Shown here one piece after another: positions 1-11,869 of a stretch of 64,000 nucleotides of DNA. Position numbers and translations under genes: made by a program. A model generated the notes under the pieces. It did not search any database. It was not told the DNA's origin and worked only from the letters and a program-made list of their open reading frames with translations. This stretch comes from Norana najaformis (taxonomy: Eukaryota; Annelida; Clitellata; Crassiclitellata; Hormogastridae): assembly GCA_964023275.1 (NCBI GenBank), contig OZ029917.1, positions 19,458,488 to 19,522,487 on the forward strand, in the 5' to 3' direction. The first letter of the stretch is position 1. Each line of letters begins with the position of its first letter.

Positions 1-519
1 ATGGGCAAAAAGTGTTCGGTTCCTAAAATCATGATGCGGTAGAACAGTTTCTTGCAAGTTGTACGGCTCTACAACGAATGGTCAACTTCAACAATGAATT
101 TTAGATTGTAAGGCATCCAGTTTTGGGCACAGTAATCGTTCTTTTATTAACCAGAGGTTGTTGGTTGACAGTAATAGGACGCAGTCGAACAATGCCCTCG
201 CAGGCTAATCGGTCATGTGATCACGCTGCTTAGTTTTGTTGACGTCAAAAGTGTGGAATTGTATGACAATATGTAATCTGTGATTGAGAACACGGATCGA
301 ATTTATCTATAGGCTAGGGGCTTCGTGGGTGAGAAAATCCTCAATTGTACAATACAAAAGTAAAAGGTATAAGCGAGTTCTGCTTTAGCCCAGGAGCAGA
401 GACTCGTGGTAAGCTCATGCGTAAACAGCGTGGATAACCTCCTTTTTTGTCAAAAAATTAGTTGACAGAATGTAATCACTGGCAAGCCAGACATTTATTT
501 ACTTCGATCATGTGCTATT

Positions 520-700
520 TAACATCAGTGGCGCAGCTGGCCGACCATGGTGGTACTGGGGTCCTAACCCATCGGAGGCCGAGACTATCACTATTCTAAT
601 TCATTTAGCCTAGATCCGATGAGATGTTTTAGGTGTACCCCCTCCCGATTCGGCGACGCTTGAGTCTTGACTGCTCAGTCGATATAAGTATCATACAATG
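520..700 (+). repeat. Dispersed repeat family D, copy 1
   Basis: cagtggcgcagctggccgac, then gatccgatgagatg and taccccctcccgattcggc. Same landmarks at 2200-2420 and 5487-5945. Confidence 0.4.
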
Positions 701-734
701 AAGAGTATTATCCAAACTAATTTCACGTAGTATC

Positions 735-935
735 GTAATCGTAATCTCGAGATTTCTACAGCGCCCAACGAAAGCCAAGTCGCGGGAACCAGCTTATTCA
801 CAGGCGCTCAGTCAAAACAAAAACTATAGGCAGGGTGGGTTCGGTTCCAGATGCAGGCAGGCATCCAGGCAGGCAGGTAGTCATACGGCTAAGGTGGGTG
901 GTGTACTAGCTTCTTGAGCTGTTTTATTTTCCTCT
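735..935 (+). mobile_element. Dispersed repeat family A (SINE-like)
   Basis: Order of landmarks: cgtaatctcgagatttctac, agcgcccaacgaaagcc, agcttattcacaggcgctca, B-box-like ggttcggttcc (838-848), then a caggcaggca tract and gtgggtggtg. Closely similar copies occur near 2446, 37470 and 62000. Confidence 0.6.
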
Positions 936-1065
936 AGTATTTAGGGGCTTCGCGCCTTCTAGCTGTGCTTGTTATTATTATTTCTGCGTTCACTAGGCGC
1001 CATTATCTAATCACATTATCAATCGATGGCGCCAAACAATTGTGTGTGAGAGACTTCCTCAACGT

Positions 1066-1155
1066 CCCTACAAAGACACCGTCTCGGAGGAGGCTCGAAC
1101 CCGTACTCTCCGCGTTACAAGCCGAGTGCTCTATCCAATATGCTACCGTAAGATC
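1066..1155 (-). pseudogene. tRNA-like sequence (degenerate tRNA or SINE head)
   Basis: On the minus strand there is an A-box-like tagcatattgga, an anticodon arm whose 7-base loop reads ttgtaac (anticodon GTA), and a T-loop with a good B box (gggttcgagcc). The anticodon and T stems each have one mismatch and the acceptor stem pairs poorly, so a working tRNA is unlikely. Confidence 0.4.
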
Positions 1156-1469
1156 TCAATTTTTAACCAGTAACGGATTCCCTAGCTATGTATCAAAGTC
1201 GTCCACGTCGCTATTCCGAGCTAGTAATAATCTCGGCGGGGAAAGACTGTAATTGATGAAATGGGCTTATTCTATTTTTAGATCGCTTTAGCGATGTTGC
1301 CAATAAAACATAGCCCAATTCTGTTAGCTTAGCATATGTACCTTTGCGCGTTAGCATAGGCATCTCAGGTAGTAACATAAGCATCACAAACATGTTGCAC
1401 AAAGGTTTTCAGTTTCATACTCAATATTTCAAATGCGCTGGCTTCTGAGGCTCCGCCCTAGGCCTCCTG

Positions 1470-1590
1470 CGGGAGCTTACGACGTTACTCCAGACCCTCT
1501 GGTCGTTAGGAGCCTACGCCTTTGACCCTCGCTGTCCCTGACCCCGCAATTTTCATCCAGGTACTGAACACCTTTGGCCAAACAGCCGCA
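1470..1590 (+). repeat. Family D tail, detached copy
   Basis: gggagcttacgacg, ggtcgttaggagcctacgcc, gaccccgcaattttcatcca and gtactgaacacctttggcc, matching the ends of the 2.65 and 5.83 kb copies. Confidence 0.35.
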
Positions 1591-1714
1591 TGAGCCGCTG
1601 TCTAATAACAAAGAAGTTACGCGAGGAAGTTACGTGTGTTCCTCATTTGTGCGCCAACAGACGACTTATAAATCTGTCTGTGCGCACAGGAGCAAGATCA
1701 GTAGTTAAGATGAG

Positions 1715-1960
1715 GAGGAGTAAGGGGGAGGGGGAGGAGGAGGAGGAGGAGCAGCAGCAGCAGCAGCAGCAGAATGAAGAGGAAGGAGAAGACGAGGAGC
1801 ATCAGCAGAAGGAGGAAGAAAAAGAAGAGGAAGAAGACAATTAAGAGGACTTATAAAATGACGAATTTAAGGAAGGGAAAGGAAAGGGGAGAGGGAAACG
1901 TAGATGGAGAGTAAAAAAGAGAGGGAGAGAGAAAAGGAGGAGTGAGAGAGGATGCGGGAG
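1715..1960 (+). repeat. Purine-rich (GGA/CAG)n low-complexity tract
   Basis: (gag)n, (cag)n and (gaa)n runs. The Glu/Gln open frame at 1590-1844 is a product of the low complexity and not a supported gene. Confidence 0.8.
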
Positions 1961-2199
1961 GCGGGTAACCAGTCCTGTCGCTTACCGCTAGAGCCGGAGG
2001 TCATATACTATACTGATTTTATAGTTGCGTTCGCTGTCGGCGATGGTGAAGCAGAAAACTTGTAATATCTGCATAACACGGAGTGGACTTCATTTAGCTC
2101 AATGTGCACTTGGCCACATGCTAAACATTTTAATTGTAATACTTTTGTAAAGTGCTTCCGCTGAAATTCACATTGGACATAAAAATTTCTACAGTACCT

Positions 2200-2440
2200 C
2201 AGCTACAATGGCGTAGCTGGTCGGAGATCCTGGGATCCGGACACCTTACGGCCAGGGCCATCCTTTTTGGGATTCTTGTGGATCTGATGAGATTTTTTAC
2301 GTGTACACCCACCATTCTGATGGGTGACTCATGGCTGTATTCTGTAGATGGACAGGAGTATCGTATAATTAATCAAGAGTACCCCATGTAACAAAAACGC
2401 TCAATTTCATGCTAAATGCGTTGGTTAAAGGAGCTTTGCA
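2200..2440 (+). repeat. Dispersed repeat family D, copy 2
   Basis: caatggcgtagctggtcgga, gggatccggacaccttacgg, gatctgatgagatttttta and tgtacacccacc. The open frame across it is chance. Confidence 0.4.
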
Positions 2441-2445
2441 ACGAA

Positions 2446-2645
2446 TCAAGATTTCTACAACGCCCAACGAAAGCTACGTTGCAGGAACCAGCTAATTCAC
2501 AGGCACTCAGTCAACACAAAATCGATAGACAAGGGTTCGGTTATAGGTGAAGATCCAAGAGTCAGGCAGGCAGGAAGGAACGCATGCTACAGTGGGTAGT
2601 GTTTAGAACTGAATCTGCTGGATAGATAAGAGGAAGAAGAGGAGC
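2446..2645 (+). mobile_element. Dispersed repeat family A copy
   Basis: Has aagatttctacaacgcccaa, aggaaccagctaattcacag, gggttcggttataggt and a caggcaggca tract, in the same order as the 735 copy. Confidence 0.55.
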
Positions 2646-2649
2646 TGGG

Positions 2650-2785
2650 GAGCTTACGACACTCTCTCTGACCCCGACCCCCAGTCGTTAGGGTCTTCTC
2701 GCATTCGGCACTTGCAGTCCAAGACCCCACTCAATTTTCATCCACGTACTGAACGCTCTGGCCAATAAAGTCAAATGCCCCGCTG
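2650..2785 (+). repeat. Family D tail, copy
   Basis: gggagcttacgacactctct, cagtcgttagggtcttctcg, caattttcatccacgtactg and ctctggccaataaagtca. It follows a family A copy directly. Confidence 0.35.
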
Positions 2786-3372
2786 TTGTTACAATATCTG
2801 TTAACACTCCCTCACATCGTATGTGAAAAGCGGATTCACATAAGGAACGAATCCATACTCATATTGGCCCTCTGCCGACGAACCGCAGGCAGCGTCACCG
2901 TCGACCTTAACTTGGGAGTCCCCTCCCCCCCCCCCCCCCATATCAGCATCGTGATTGGCTTTGAGGCGCCGAATCTGCGGCTACCGTGAACTGGAGTTGG
3001 TTTGGCAGATTCCCCAGCAGAAGGGCAAAGTCTTCGCCTGCTCTGAGGTCGGTACATCGAGCAACCAGGTCGCGTCTGCACCTACACTCGGCAGTAAATT
3101 GCCAGTGACCGTTCCGCCATCCAGCAGCAGGTTGTCCTGGTCAGTGGTGTCCGCATACCCCGTCGCAGCGTTTACGTTAGCTGTGGGCGCCTCCATGTTT
3201 TTATCTGGTACCGTACATCGACAGAATTTCCAGCGTAGTGTCCCCAATCTTGTGGACAAGCCAAACGGTGCTGAACTGTCCTCCTCCCCATTACCTCACC
3301 TCCGCTCCCCATATTTTTCAAACGGAATTTCTGCGATGCAAAAAATGAAATAAAGCGCCCCCGCCGAAGAGA

Positions 3373-3402
3373 TAGATGATGATGATGATGATGATGATGA
3401 AA
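3373..3402 (+). repeat. (GAT)n microsatellite
   Basis: About 9 gat triplets directly before the LINE relic at 3398. Confidence 0.85.
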
Positions 3403-4292
3403 TTTATGAAAAAATTTCTAAGTTTGCAGATGAAACAAAACTATGTATACCGTGGTTGATGAAGAAGAAGTAGATATTGCTAAAGGATCAAAGGAAAATG
3501 TACAAATGGTCACGAGACTAGCAGATGGTTTTCAATTTGGAAAAGTGCTCGGTAACGCATATGGGGATAAGAAACAGAGTTTTCATATGAAACAAAGATT
3601 AAGTTGTTGAAATTAAGTGAGGAAGAAAGGAACTTGGGAGTGATTATGCATAAGAGTACAAGACCTTTAAAGCAATCTGTTGAAGCAGAGAAAAGACTAA
3701 TTCGTACTTAGGTATGATCAAGAGTTCAATAGCAAGCAGAGGCAAGGAAATAATTCGGAGGTTGTACTAATCAAATGCGAGGACAATTGGGAGACTGATC
3801 CAGGTATGGAATCCATGTCTAAAACATGACTTAGAACAACTTGAGAAAGTGCAAAGGAGAACTACCAAAGTAATTTGGGGTTACAAGGGTCTGAGTTATA
3901 CAGAAAGGTTGAAAAGGTGTGGACTACAACATTTGAAAGAAGGAGGAGCAGAGAAGACTAATTGAGGATTATGAAATCATCACTAGACCGGAGTGGAAGA
4001 GGTTCTTTGAATTAGTACCGAACAAGGCGTCTTGAGGCCACAGATATAAATTATCTAAGAAACTGTAAGGACTATTAGGGAAGAAATTATTTAGCGCTAG
4101 AGATGGAGACTTGTGGAATAGTTGTACGACAGTACTGTTTCAGTAAATAATATCACAAATTTTTAAGAAGAAGCTAGGAAGGATTGGCTATTAAACATTC
4201 CCGGTTAAGTTGCAGTGGTTCCGACAAAGATTGGATGTCTGCAGAACCACTTTAAGTCCTTGTTATGTTATGCTATGTTGTTATGTTATGTT
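3398..4292 (+). mobile_element. LINE relic, reverse transcriptase C-terminal part and 3' end
   Basis: Broken frames give KISKFADETKLC, LSEEERNLGVIMHKS, RLIQVWNPCLKHDLEQLEKVQRR, GLSYTERLKRCGLQHL and DGDLWNS in the order seen in CR1/I-like LINE ORF2 C-termini. Several stops and frameshifts break it. It ends in a ttatg-rich tail near 4262-4292, the usual non-LTR 3' end. Confidence 0.8.
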
Positions 4293-5486
4293 CATGCCTT
4301 TATCCTAAGAATTTTGAAATTCTATGATGAAAAGTTGTCTTTAATCTTCACATAAGCATCTTATATAGCGCTACTTCAAAAACAAAATCTAACTGTTATG
4401 AAAGCCCCATTCCTTGTCATACGCTCTCGAATTACCGTCTATCTCCTCTGCGTCCTTGCTATAATGTGGTCCATGTTCAACCTTCATTGTAAAAATGTCA
4501 AAGTTCTATGAGAAAATCTCTGTATTTCTCCAGAATCCGCTTCTACAGCATAACAGCCCTTTTGAAGCGTTATCCAGATTTATGAATGCAGCTCGGTCCA
4601 AAGGGAACACAGCAGGTGAACAGCGCATAAACTAGTAACCAAAAGCAGACTCGGCTGCGGGAAATATACAAGCTTACGGAGATTCCTCCTATAATGCAGG
4701 ACACAGCGTGCAGGAACCAGCATAAAAAATCTGGAGGAAGGCAGTCTAGAGCAGCGAGTAAGCGCAAACAAGTAGACATGGAGCTTTCAGCGAAAAGCAA
4801 CCAAAGAAGACCACTATTTCGAGTCAGCCGATATGCTTTATGTAATATTTCAATTGGGGAGGCGCCTAGACGTCTGGGCGCAGCAGTGGCGCTGAGACAG
4901 CGAGCTGCAGACGATGGAGAGTCAAAACATTTTGGGTGTAACGCGTAATTCGCTTTGCAGTGTAAGGCTGGAGACGACTATGAAGGAAAGCATTTGGAAA
5001 TATTCAGGTAACCCAAGAGCTGGAGTTCTCAGGCAAGGACGGATGAGGTAGGGAAGACTAGCCAGGACTCGGTAGATTCAGGAACTGCAGAGAAAGTCTG
5101 GATAAAAACTGTTAGTGTAGGAGACGAAGAGGTCGAATCGGGATATTGCAGAGGCTTCGGATCGGATTCGACGATGACGAAGATCGAAGATGGAGAGCGC
5201 AGACTAACAGATAGGTTGTAGAATTTGTCGAGGATTTATTTATTTGTTGTGAAGTTGTTTAAGATTAAGTTAATTAGCCTTGATGTATATTTCTACCTTC
5301 AATTCGATGGATGTGTTCGTATGCGTGTTTACGTAAGCGCTCTAAAATCATGATTTTTATATTGATGTGATTATCTTATCTGTGAGCAAGTTTTGAGTTC
5401 GATTTCTCAATATAGGCACAGGGCCTAGCTATATGATACTTCTCTAGCGCTATTTCATAATGCCTACGCAAAAGCTATCTGCTACA
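4293..5486. other. No recognisable feature
   Basis: The open frame at 4694-4948 and its antisense partners have no recognisable domain. The stretch 5150-5220 is rich in gatcg-like motifs. Confidence 0.4.
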
Positions 5487-5945
5487 CAGTGGCGTGGCTG
5501 GCTGGGGCTAACATTCTGGATATAAACCTGATTGCGGTTTGGCTTTGGTGAGCCATCGGTTGATGCTTTGTGCATTAGACATCAGCTCTTTAGAAGTTAC
5601 AATTACAATTAGGATCCGGACCTCCTAAGGCCAAGACCATAACTTTTGAGATTTGTGTAATATCCATGAGTCGTTTCAAGTATACCCCTCCCCAATCGGT
5701 GACTCGACTTCGTTCTGTCGAAGAACACGAGTGACTTACATACAAATGTGATCAATTTCAAACTAAGTGTTTCAATATACGTTGGCTTCTGGGACTTCGC
5801 CTCGGATCCAGCTTGGGGAGTTTGAGACGCTCCCGAGGCCCCCTAGTCGTTAGAGGCCTCGCGCTTTTGGAGTTCGCTGTCCCAGACCCCTCAACTTTCA
5901 TCAAATGTACTGGACCGCCTGGCTAAAAAGTCACACTAGCTACTA
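5487..5945 (+). repeat. Dispersed repeat family D, copy 3
   Basis: cagtggcgtggctggctggg, aggatccggacctcctaagg and tatacccctccccaatcggt. A tail with agtcgttagaggcctcgcg, gaccccycaa and tactggaccgcctggc also occurs at 1470-1590 and 2650-2780. Confidence 0.4.
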
Positions 5946-5994
5946 AATCCTTTCAGCTACGTAGCTTACTGAATGAATTATGTAAACCCAGTAT

Positions 5995-6290
5995 GCATGT
6001 AGGGCATATGTACGTACAGTATGTATGAACGTATGAAAGTATGTATGTGTATCTATGAATGTATGTATACATTATATATGTATGCATGTATGTAATATAA
6101 GTATGTATTAATGTAATTGTATGTAGCCTATGTACGATGTATACATGTGTGTGTGAGTGTGTGGGTGTGTGGGTGAGGTGATGTGGTGGGTGGGTGGGTG
6201 GGTGGGTGACGTGAGGTGAGGTGAGGTGGTGATATGTGTGACTGACTGAGTGAGTGAGCGAGTGAACGAGAGATTGTGCAGTGAGAGGTC
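5995..6290 (+). repeat. (TATG)n, (GT)n, (GGGT)n and (GTGA)n mixed simple repeats
   Basis: Successive tatgtatg, gtgtgtgag, gggtgggtgggtgggtg, gtgaggtgaggtg and tgagtgagtgag runs. No gene. Confidence 0.8.
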
Positions 6291-6984
6291 GTTGTATGTT
6301 TTATCTGGTCGTCATTCTATTTCATTTGGTTGTCACGCTCGCAGTTGAGTAGCCAGTAACGAGGGTCACGTTCTTGCCAAATGTCGGAGCAGTCGGTCGG
6401 ATCATTTAGCATTTGGTTGAGTTTAATGTTGACATGCACATTAATTAGCATTTGGTGGGTTCAATGTTGAAATGCACATTAATCATCTAACGCACACAGT
6501 CCTCAGATTGAACGTGATCACCGGCCATGAGTTAAACTTGACTACAGGTTGCAAAGGTTAAAGGCCAAATACGTTAGCCTCTTCTCTAGTCACCTTACTT
6601 CGCCCATTCCGTATAATAAACTTAAATATAGGCCTAATGAAGTAAAACGCAGCCTCATATTAGGCCTAAATCAACGGGACCCTGGAACTGTTGTTGAGGC
6701 CAAATCACGTTAGATACGTGTGTTCTCGTATCGAATGATGTTACGGTCCTCAGCTGACATTTGCCCATGCGTAGATTGGGATCCGGAGCATGCAGAGCAG
6801 GAGCAGATGAGACTCATTTGTAATCAGAAATATCAAACAGCTCCATGGGTCAATTTAACTGGGTCTGTAGACTTGTCGTTCGATGACGTTTAACGTTTAT
6901 GTCGTTCGATGACCCACGACTCTTTAGATTCTATACCTACTCGTAGGCTCGCTGTCACTATCTGTCTATTATCAGTGGCGGATC

Positions 6985-7105
6985 CAGAAGTTACGGCCGT
7001 ACGCGGGGACCTTAAATGGCGGGGTATCCATTTATAGCCGATAAATTCATTGGAAAATGAGCAGGATCAAGGCGTTACGGTCGCTATAGAAAAGTGTAAA
7101 TTTAC
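6985..7105 (+). mobile_element. SINE family B fragment
   Basis: Contains cgcggggaccttaaatggcg, gataaattcattggaaaatg and gcgttacggtcgctataga. Confidence 0.55.
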
Positions 7106-7399
7106 AATTTAGCAAAGAGGGTTTCTCCCGGTTCACGCAAAGTATGTGACCCTCCAATTAACAGAAAGTTAGATCCTGAGTCGAATTGACTACTGCATTG
7201 TCGCCTTTGTCGGCTTGCCAAAGCGAATTATCATATGCCTTCAGGCGGTCATCAAGGCCAGTATTTGTCTGACCGTCCAAAAGAGAAGTTCGACCACGTC
7301 AGACCTGTGCAGCGAGATCAGCTTCAGTGGCTCAGAATCTACAGGCGTGTCAAATTAAAACTTCGCCTTTTTGAATATTAGTGGCTGCAGTACTGCGCC

Positions 7400-7835
7400 T
7401 CAAGAGACTGCATCAAGAGACTGCATCAAGAGACTGCATCAAGAGACTGCATCAAGAGACTGCATCAAGAGACTGCATCAAGAGACTGCATCAAGAGACT
7501 GCATCAAGAGACTGCATCAAGAGACTGCATCAAGAGACTGCATCAAGAGACTGCATCAAGAGACTGCATCAAGAGACTGCATCAAGAGGCTGCATCAAGA
7601 GGCTGCATCAAGAGGCTGCATCAAGAGACTGCATCAAGAGACTGCATCAAGAGACTGCATCAAGAGACTGCATCAAGAGACTGCATCAAGAGACTGCATC
7701 AAGAGACTGCATCAAGAGACTGCACCAAGAGACTGCACCAAGAGACTGCACCAAGAGACTGCATCAAGAGACTGCATCAAGAGACTGCATCAAGAGACTG
7801 CATCAAGAGACTGCATCAAGAGACTGCATCAAGAG
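7400..7835 (+). repeat. 13-bp minisatellite, about 33 copies
   Basis: Unit catcaagagactg, with two interspersed variants (gaggctg, and caccaag near 7722-7758). Because 13 is not a multiple of 3 and the unit has no stop in any frame, long repetitive reading frames arise on this strand. They show no sign of being a real gene. Confidence 0.95.
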
Positions 7836-9774
7836 CTTCAAGCCGCTCTCTGATGACCGTAGTCGACCGCAGTCTGCCGATGTCTTCTCACCCCCGACTA
7901 AGATAAAAACGGGTGACAGGGCTTCTTGAGTTGCTGGAAATCCGCCACTGCCGTACTCGATTAGTGTCTGTCCTAAACCTGTATGAAGGAGGAGTGCGAC
8001 GATAATCATCTCTGTTATGACACAGCGTCGTTAAACAGAAACTACATACATATATTGAGTTGTTGGCCCGCGTGCGCAAAACAACCCACCAGCAGCTTTT
8101 CAGGATGCCAAGGGTGTTCATGTCTTCAACAAAAATTGAAAATATATCTCTTATCTAACTCTCTCAGCACTCTCTTGGAACTTGAGCACCCTACCTATGA
8201 TGATACTAATAGTCGTAATTACATTGCAACACTCTTAAATTGCGAATTCAGCCACTGAAATCCTTCATCGATGGTAGAAATAGTCAAGATGTAGGCCGAA
8301 TTCTTACTAGATACGAATATCTTAAAGAACCAATAAAACTATTAATTGCATAATTAAACTTGATGTGTGATGTTCCATAAATTTATGACCTTGTTTCGGC
8401 TCCTACGCTCAATGACACTGTCTTCTTACATTGAATACTATAGTGTGACTGTCGATGGCATAAGGCACAAGTATGGCTTACACCAGCAGGCTTTGTTTAC
8501 TTGCATTGGTTATAGGTGTCCAGTCAATCCTACCCAGAAAAGACTGTATATATGGTGTAGTCTATCGTCCGCCTTGGTCACCTCTAGAACTTTTCAATGT
8601 AGAAATGAAACAATTATTATCTCATCTGTCGCTTACTGGGAAAAAAAGTATTTATTGGGGGTGATTTTAATGTTGATCTTTTCAAAATTGAGAATCATGT
8701 TCATACCCAAAATTTCTATAACAACCTTTACTCCTACCATTTCATCCCATTAATAATTAAACCTACGCGAATAACTGATACCTCTGCCACTTTAATTGAT
8801 AATATTCACACTAATGTTTACGAAAGTTCATTCGACTCATCAATTCTTATAAGTGAAATATCTGACCATTTACCTGTCATTGCTTGGGGCTGCTTAAACC
8901 CTGTTATAGTAAGCAGTCATAATTTGCATACTAAGCGACTAATTACTGATGAGTCGATCAAACATTTCCATTCTATATTGGGTAGGATTGACTGGACACC
9001 TATAACCAATGCTTGTAAAAATCGTGACCCTTCACTAGCTTATACATTGTTAATTGACCTGTATAAGAATGCCTACGATACGGCACTCCCTCTGGTCCCT
9101 GTCAACCATTCTAAGCATAATCGTATAAAGCAACCTTGGATGACACCTGCTGTGTTCAAATCCTGCAAGAAAAAATCTAATTTATAGCCTATCTTAAATA
9201 TTTAAAAAATCCTTCTGATATTAATAAATCCAAATTCATCAGTTATAGAAATAAATTTAAACAAATCAGAATTAAAGCTGAACAACAGTATTTTGCCGAT
9301 AAATTTAATGCTTGTAAAAATAACATTAAAAAAACTTGGAGTATTGTGCGATCACTGGTCGGATCAGGTGATCTGGTTAAATCTGTTGATGCTCTTAGTA
9401 TAGATGGAAGTACGTATATTGACTCTAATTCTATCTCTAATAAGTTTAATGAGTTTAATGGGTGTTGGACAGTCACTAGCGCAAGCCATTCCAAAAACTA
9501 AAACTTCTTATGAATCCTTTTCAGGAATTCCCCCCTCAGTCATTTGGTCTTTGTCCAACCTCAGCCGATGAAATCATCACTATTTCCCGTTCTCTAAGAA
9601 TTACACATAGTGCTGGTCCAGATGGTGTCGATCCATGTATTGCTGGCCCTACTATCCATATTATTGCGTCACCGTTAGCTGAAATAATTAATTGCTCGTT
9701 TGCCACAGGGATGGTTCCTACTGGTATCAAAATTGCCAAGGTAATACCTATTTTTAAATCGGGAACCAAAGATA

Positions 9775-10281
9775 ATGTCAGCAACTATAGGCCTATTTCG
9801 ATTCTTCCTTTTTTCAAAATATTTTGAAAAATTGATGTACGAACGCTTTTATAACTATATCCAAAAAATGAACATAATATATCCTAACCAATTTGGATTC
9901 CAAACGGGCCTATCTACCTCAATGGCGCTTTTGGATCTACACGATAACATTTCCCAGGCTATTGACGACAATCTGTTCTCTGTTGGAATTTTTCTTGACT
10001 TGGCAAAAGCTTTTGATACTGTAGATCATGCTATCTTGATGAGGAAGCTTGAATTTTATGGAGTACGAGGACTCCCACTCTGTTGGTTTAAGAGCTACCT
10101 CCATGACAGGCATCAGCAAGTCTTGTGTAATGGGGCCCTGTCTAGCATCAGATCCATCCGTTGTGGAGTTCCGCAAGGCTCTATTCTAGGCCCACTTTTG
10201 TTTCTGTTGTACATAAATGACCTTCCGACCTCATCTAAGTCACTTCATTTTATACTGTTTGTTTCTTGGAGTCTATATTGA
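9775..10281 (+). pseudogene. LINE reverse transcriptase fingers/palm fragment
   Basis: Longest intact piece of the 8.4-11.16 kb element. It contains FLDLAKAFDTVDHA (first catalytic Asp region) and GVPQGSILGPLLFLLYINDLP, and stops just where the ADD motif should follow. Confidence 0.85.
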
Positions 10282-10858
10282 CTCTCGTTTAATGTGGAAA
10301 GAGCATATATCTCATATATCAAGTAAAATTGCTAAATGTTCTGGTATATTGTCACGTATTCGTCATATCCTACCCCAACAGATATTAATTAATTTGTATT
10401 ATTCATTGATTTATCCTTACTTATCCTACTGTAACCTTTTATGGGCCTCTAATTATCCTTCGTGTATAAAATGTTTATCTGTTTTACAGCGCCGTGTTCT
10501 TAGTATAATTACAAAAACTTTCCAAGTGAATGATATTGAACCCTGTTTTGCCAATCTAAATATTTTAAAAATTAATTCCATTAATAAGTTTCAGATCTCT
10601 GTATTTATGTATCAATATCAACATAAATTATTGCCATCGAAGTTTGATGGCTACTTCAACATCATCGATCATCACTCATATTTTACCAGGATTCACGGTA
10701 ATTATTATGCCAGTTTTGCTCGTACCAACACTCGATTATTCAATATTAAATGTACTGGCCCTTCGATTTGGAACGCTTTACCAGTGAGCATTCGTATGTT
10801 GTCAAGTTTGAAATTGTTCAAAAGGCAGATGCGCCACTATTTAATAACACTTGTTTGA
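10217..10858 (+). pseudogene. LINE ORF2 thumb and C-terminal fragment
   Basis: From FLGVYIDSRL through SLIYPYLSYCNLLW, VLQRRVLSIIT and TGPSIWNALP, the typical C-terminus of CR1/L2-type ORF2. The same C-terminus recurs, decayed, on the minus strand near 43.2-43.45 kb. Confidence 0.85.
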
Positions 10859-11318
10859 CTGCTAATTTTCTTTTTTTTTATATATAGGACTGTGTAATGC
10901 ATCGGACTTCTATATCCTTTTATTTTTATTTTCATTTGTGTACGGATTGTACATAACTTATTTAGTTTACTTATGTAATGATACTTGCTTTGTTTACATT
11001 TCGATTGCCATCCTACATTACTGATGTTAATAGGTGACCCTATTTAAGCGGGACCGTGTCCCTTCTGGGTTTGCCTTTTGCATCCTGGCAAACTGTATGT
11101 TTTATGTGTAACCTGATATGTTGAATTTGGGATCAATAAAGAGTCAATCAATCAATCAAAGCCTGCACAGGTTTCATCCTGCAGGCCTTGTCGTCAGGTG
11201 GCCATTGGTACAGAAAGGGGCATTGTTCCCAGATACGCCAATGTTTGGCCTCGTTACCTGTTCTCCTAGTCGCTCTTTGCTATGTATCTATAAGCGTAGG
11301 CTAAAGTGGCCAATAAAT

Positions 11319-11321
<3 letters not shown>

Positions 11322-11381
<60 letters not shown>
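11322..11381 (+). repeat. (TC)n microsatellite
   Basis: About 29 tc dinucleotides just 3' of the long LINE relic. Confidence 0.95.
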
Positions 11382-11385
<4 letters not shown>

Positions 11386-11869
11386 GTTTTTATTTCTTCT
11401 CCTCCATGACATCTGTTTACAATCGAAATCAGAAAGACCAATTGACTCATATGTCAATTCAACGCAATAGAAAATCTGCCATTCATCTCGAGGCAGTCTG
11501 ATTTCAATCGTATATTAAAGCATTCCTAGGCAGACCATATCGAGTAACTTGAATTGGATACTGAGCATATAAAATGCATAGTGCGTTTTATACCAGTGAT
11601 GATCTAAATTTTGCAGTTAATGACAGAAATCAATACTTCAGCAAAGATATAGCCTACAGTGATAGGGATTGGTATTTACAGGCTACATAGCAGAGATATA
11701 ACCTGGATACTTCGAACCGACAGTGCGTGATTGATCACATCGTCTACCTGTAGGCCTAGGCATGTATATAATTGTTTGAATTTAAGTGCGTGAAGTTTGG
11801 AAACATGTTATAAATGAGTAACGAAGCAAATCATTGGAGCTTTCGGCAACGCTCTTCGACTTTACTCTA

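Larger units (their letters stand above)
6973..7950. mobile_element. Candidate hAT-like element around the 13-bp minisatellite
   Basis: Starts cagtggcggatccag and ends, inverted, cagtggcggatttccag, a plausible terminal inverted repeat pair. The flanking 8-mers (tctattat and ccgtactc) do not match, so no target duplication supports it. A SINE fragment sits just inside the left end. Confidence 0.35.
8400..11160 (+). mobile_element. LINE (CR1/L2/Jockey-type) relic with endonuclease and RT, internally deleted
   Basis: EN pieces: YGVVYRPP (8550-8575), then after a frameshift near 8650 GDFNVDLFK and SDHLPVIA (to about 8885). A linker to about 9500 follows, with a TAG at 9185. RT pieces: VIPIFKSGTKDNVSNYRPISILPFF, FGFQTGLSTSMALLDL, FLDLAKAFDTVDHAIL, CGVPQGSILGPLLFLLYINDL. 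Near 10255 the frame jumps straight to the thumb (FLGVYIDSRLMWKEHI), so the catalytic [FY]ADD block is missing. The 3' end is gatcaataaag followed by tcaatcaatcaatc repeats. The first part of EN is also missing (5' truncation). Confidence 0.88.

Noticed and set aside
1590-1844. Glu/Gln-rich 84-codon open frame
   Set aside because: It is explained by a GGA/CAG/GAA simple-sequence tract; no conserved region or splice context.
4694-4948. 84-codon open frame
   Set aside because: No family features, no splice partners, and equally long frames exist antisense.
7400-7835. CRISPR-like array
   Set aside because: The units are directly tandem with no unique spacers, and the genome is animal.
7371-7929. 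Two long open frames with 13-residue repeats
   Set aside because: They are translations of a 13-bp minisatellite that is open in every forward frame; there is no unique coding sequence on either side.
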